DNA from: Gluconacetobacter asukensis
Lineage (GTDB): Bacteria; Pseudomonadota; Alphaproteobacteria; Acetobacterales; Acetobacteraceae
Length of the DNA: 64,000 nt
Reading direction: 5' to 3'
Assembly: GCF_014174375.1 (NCBI RefSeq)
Contig: NZ_JABEQE010000002.1
Coordinates: 1 to 64,000, forward strand
The notes beneath the pieces are model-generated. The model saw only the letters and a program-made list of their open reading frames with translations. It was not told the DNA's origin and made no database searches. Position numbers and translations under genes: made by a program. Shown piece by piece: positions 61,127-64,000 of this stretch. Position 1 is the first letter of the stretch. The number at the start of each line of letters is the position of its first letter.

Positions 61127-64000
61127 ATGACCGCTCGCCCCCATCTTCTCGACGCCCTCCGTGACCAGGTCCTGCTCTGCGATGGCGGCATGGGCTCGCG
61201 CGTGCAGGTGCTCGACCTCGATGTCGAGCGCGATTACTGGGGGCAGGAGAACTGCACCGAGATCCTGAACCTGTCCCGCCCCGAACTGGTGCGCGAAATC
61301 CATCGCGGCTATTTCGAAGCCGGCGCGGACATGGTCGAAACCAATTCCTTCGGCGGTTCGCCCATCACGCTGGGCGAATTCGGCCTGACCGACCGGGCGC
61401 GCGAGATCAACCGCACCGCCGCCCATCTGGCGCGCGAGGCCGCCGAGAGCTTCGCCGACGGCCGCCACCGCTATGTGGTGGGCTCGATCGGGCCGGGCAC
61501 CAAGCTGCCCTCGCTGGGCAATATCGATTACGACACGCTGGAAGCCGGCATCGCCGAGCAATGCCGGGGCCTGATCGAAGGCGGCGTCGATGCGCTGCTG
61601 ATCGAAACCTGCCAGGACACGCTCCAGATCAAGGCGGCGGTGAACGGTGCCAAGATCGCCCGTGCCGAGCAGGGCACCGACACCCCGATCTTCGTGCAGG
61701 TGACGGTCGAGACCACCGGCACGCTGCTGGTCGGGCCGGACATCGCGGCGGCGGCCACGGCCATCCACGCGCTGGACGTGCCGCTGATGGGGCTGAACTG
61801 CGCCACCGGCCCGCAGGAAATGGCCGAGCATGTGCGCTGGCTGGCCACCAACTGGCCGGGCCTGGTCTCCATCCAGCCCAATGCCGGCCTGCCCGAACTG
61901 GTGAACGGCCAGACCCACTACCCGCTCTCGCCCGCCGACATGGCAAGCTGGGTGGAGCGCTTCATCACCGAGGACGGGCTGAACCTGGTCGGCGGCTGCT
62001 GCGGCACCTCCACCCCGCATATCGCGGCGCTGGACGCCATGCTGCGCCGCCGCGCCGAGGGCACGGGCCGCCACCGCCCCGCCCCGATCGTCCGCCGGCC
62101 GGTGTGGATTCCCTCGGTCGCCAGCCTCTACACCCAGGTGCCGCTGCGGCAGGAAAACAGCTATTTCTCGATCGGCGAGCGCTGCAACGCCAACGGCTCG
62201 AAGAAATGGCGTACCCTTCAGGAAGAGGGCGACTGGGACGGTTGCGTGGCCGTGGGCCGCGAGCAGGTGGGCGAGGGCTCCAACGCGCTGGATATCTGCA
62301 CCGCCTTCGTCGGCCGCGACGAGATGCGCGAGATGAACGAGGTGGTGACCCGCTTCACCGCCTCGGTCAACGCGCCGCTGGTGATCGATTCCACCGAAAC
62401 CCCGGTCATCGAGGCCGCGCTGAAGCTGTATGGCGGCAAGGCGATCATCAACTCGATCAATTTCGAGGATGGCGAGGGCCACGCCCGCGACCGCATGCTC
62501 CTGGCCCGCAAGTACGGCGCCGCCGTGGTGGCGCTGACGATCGACGAAGTCGGCATGGCCAAGACGGCCGAGGACAAGCTGCGCATCGCCACCCGGCTGG
62601 TGGAATTCGCCTGCGACCGCCACGGCCTGCCGCAGTCGGACCTGATGATCGACCCGCTGACCTTCACCATCGGCACCGGCGTCGAGGACGACCGCAAGCT
62701 GGGCCTGTGGACGCTGGAGGGCATCCGCCAGATCCATGAGCGCTTCCCCGACATCCAGATCGTGCTGGGCCTGTCGAACATCTCGTTCGGCCTCAACCCG
62801 GCGGCGCGCGCGGTGCTGAATTCCGTGTTCCTCGATCACGCGGTGCGCGCGGGCATGACGGCGGCGATCGTCCATGTCTCGAAGATCCGCCCGCTGCACC
62901 TGATCCCCGAGGAAGAGGTGAAGGTGGCCGAAGACCTGATCTTCGACCGCCGTGCGGAGGGCTACGACCCGCTGCAGAAGCTGCTGGAACTGTTCGCCGA
63001 CCGCAAGGCCAGCGATGCGGTGAAGAAGGTCCGTGCCGAAACGGTGGAAGGCCGCCTGAAGGACCGCATCGTCGATGGCGACCGCAAAGGGCTGGAAGCC
63101 GATCTCGACGAGGCGATGGCCACCATCCCGCCGCTGGACATCATCAACACCATCCTGCTGGACGGCATGAAGGTGGTGGGCGAGCTGTTCGGCGCCGGCA
63201 AGATGCAGCTGCCCTTCGTGCTGCAATCGGCCGAGACGATGAAGGCCGCCGTCGCCCATCTGGAGCCGCACATGGAGCGCGTCGAGGGCCAGGCGCGCGG
63301 CATCATCGTGCTGGCGACCGTCAAGGGCGACGTGCATGATATCGGCAAGAATCTGGTCGATATCATCCTGACCAATAACGGCTACCGGGTGATCAATCTG
63401 GGCATCAAGGTGCCGGTCGCCGACATGATCACCGCCGCACGCGAGCACAGTGCCGATGCGGTGGGCATGTCGGGCCTGCTGGTCAAATCGACCGTGATCA
63501 TGCGCGAAAACCTCGAAGAGATGGCCCGTCAGGGGGTCGACCTGCCCGTGCTGCTGGGCGGCGCCGCGCTGACCCGCAATTATGTCGAGGAAGATTGCGC
63601 CGCCGCCTACGGCACCGACGGCCGCGTGGCCTATGCCCGCGATGCGTTCGACGGCCTGTCGCTGATGGACCAGGTGGCCAAGGGCGAGTTCGACAATTAC
63701 CTGGCCGCCGTGCGCTCCCGCCGCGCCGGCAAGGCCACCCGCTCGCGCCCGCGCGACATGGAACAGCAGGAGCAGCGCGGCTTCGGCCCCGTCGATATCG
63801 CCGCCGCCCGCGCCCGCCGCCACCGCCTGACGCAGGGCGAGCCGGTCGTTACCCCGCCCTTCTGGGGTTCCAGGGTGCTGGAAGCCACGCCGGACGCCGT
63901 TCTGCCGTTCCTGAACGAGCGGTCGCTCTATCAATTCCAGTGGGGCTTCCGCAAGCAGGGCCGCTCGCTGGACGATTTCATGGGCTGGGCCAAGCAGGAA
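61127..64000 (+). CDS. metH: cobalamin-dependent methionine synthase MetH (C-terminus beyond window)
   Basis: MetH transfers a methyl group from methyltetrahydrofolate to homocysteine through B12. The frame is open from the ATG at 61127 (MTARPHLLDALRDQVLLCDG) for 958 codons to the window edge. The homocysteine domain has zinc ligands in GLNCATG and GGCCGTSTPH (about residue 289). The pterin domain starts near SYFSIGERCNANGSKKW. The B12 domain has GDVHDIGKN with the cobalt ligand His near residue 737 and later MSGLLVKST. The activation domain begins at SLYQFQWGFRKQGRSLDDF. About 200-250 residues are likely missing. Many alphaproteobacteria split MetH in two; here the domains are fused. Confidence 0.96.
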   Translation, partial: MTARPHLLDALRDQVLLCDGGMGSRVQVLDLDVERDYWGQENCTEILNLSRPELVREIHRGYFEAGADMVETNSFGGSPITLGEFGLTDRAREINRTAAHLAREAAESFADGRHRYVVGSIGPGTKLPSLGNIDYDTLEAGIAEQCRGLIEGGVDALLIETCQDTLQIKAAVNGAKIARAEQGTDTPIFVQVTVETTGTLLVGPDIAAAATAIHALDVPLMGLNCATGPQEMAEHVRWLATNWPGLVSIQPNAGLPELVNGQTHYPLSPADMASWVERFITEDGLNLVGGCCGTSTPHIAALDAMLRRRAEGTGRHRPAPIVRRPVWIPSVASLYTQVPLRQENSYFSIGERCNANGSKKWRTLQEEGDWDGCVAVGREQVGEGSNALDICTAFVGRDEMREMNEVVTRFTASVNAPLVIDSTETPVIEAALKLYGGKAIINSINFEDGEGHARDRMLLARKYGAAVVALTIDEVGMAKTAEDKLRIATRLVEFACDRHGLPQSDLMIDPLTFTIGTGVEDDRKLGLWTLEGIRQIHERFPDIQIVLGLSNISFGLNPAARAVLNSVFLDHAVRAGMTAAIVHVSKIRPLHLIPEEEVKVAEDLIFDRRAEGYDPLQKLLELFADRKASDAVKKVRAETVEGRLKDRIVDGDRKGLEADLDEAMATIPPLDIINTILLDGMKVVGELFGAGKMQLPFVLQSAETMKAAVAHLEPHMERVEGQARGIIVLATVKGDVHDIGKNLVDIILTNNGYRVINLGIKVPVADMITAAREHSADAVGMSGLLVKSTVIMRENLEEMARQGVDLPVLLGGAALTRNYVEEDCAAAYGTDGRVAYARDAFDGLSLMDQVAKGEFDNYLAAVRSRRAGKATRSRPRDMEQQEQRGFGPVDIAAARARRHRLTQGEPVVTPPFWGSRVLEATPDAVLPFLNERSLYQFQWGFRKQGRSLDDFMGWAKQE

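Noticed and set aside
61118-63934. A 938-codon open frame on the minus strand opposite metH
   Set aside because: It is a consequence of high GC in the antisense frame of metH; its translation is rich in His, Arg, Gly and Ala without domain pattern, while the plus strand encodes an unmistakable MetH.
1-64000. CRISPR arrays, rRNA genes and complete prophages
   Set aside because: No regularly spaced repeat series, no rRNA-like sequence and no phage structural genes were seen in the window.

Overview
The window is GC-rich DNA from an alphaproteobacterium, most likely an acetic acid bacterium (Acetobacteraceae, Gluconacetobacter/Komagataeibacter type). The evidence is uniformly high GC, a circularly permuted two-piece tmRNA gene of alphaproteobacterial type whose tag reads ANDNSEVLAVAA, an alphaproteobacterial SspB, ThyX in place of ThyA, and many cytochrome and periplasmic oxidation genes. 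The genus is an inference from these features, not from a database search.

Layout. 1-5123: start of a xanthine dehydrogenase small-subunit gene (leftward, cut by the window edge), a divergent LysR regulator, then a leftward ethanolamine set (eutB-eutC-permease) with no microcompartment genes. 5353-9824: rightward housekeeping block hisG-hisD, infA, maf, an RNase E/G-like gene, yacG and tRNA-Phe. 9825-19274: a genomic island inserted in the tRNA-Phe 3' end, with a truncated integrase, a traD remnant and a tightly overlapped type I restriction operon (hsdM-hsdS-three accessory genes-hsdR). 19447-20773: three small stress/envelope-type proteins. 21200-23665: metQ-metN-metI methionine importer. 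23812-27312: Mg2+ P-type ATPase and an aquaporin-family channel with altered NPA boxes. 27315-30594: VOC protein, class I fumarase, SspB and tmRNA. 30664-34329: thyX, a MOSC protein, and mlaA-mlaC for outer-membrane lipid transport. 34522-37761: GNAT, ettA, tRNA(CAT), ppa. 37974-49848: a leftward locus of two glycosyltransferases, an unknown protein, a Sel1-repeat protein, and a type I secretion MFP/ABC pair. 49969-60943: a periplasmic redox and phosphoester locus (secreted protein, cytochrome c, cytochrome b561, MauG-like dihaem protein, phosphoesterase, TonB-dependent receptor, beta-propeller) with its own two-component system. 61127-64000: metH, running off the end.

The most unusual signal is a family of about 140-170 bp structured intergenic elements at 34328-34491, 37760-37926, 45400-45540 and 45542-45707, plus a decayed copy near 45324-45390. 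Each has a conserved core with compensatory base changes in its internal stems, enclosed by an outer stem whose sequence is specific to its site (perfect over 17 and 29 bp in two copies). Three copies start on the stop codon of the upstream gene. A second, smaller repeat family (1571-1667 and 23676-23795) looks like a dispersed bidirectional terminator between convergent genes. B12-dependent chemistry recurs (EutBC, MetH), and methionine uptake (MetNIQ) and synthesis (MetH) are both present.
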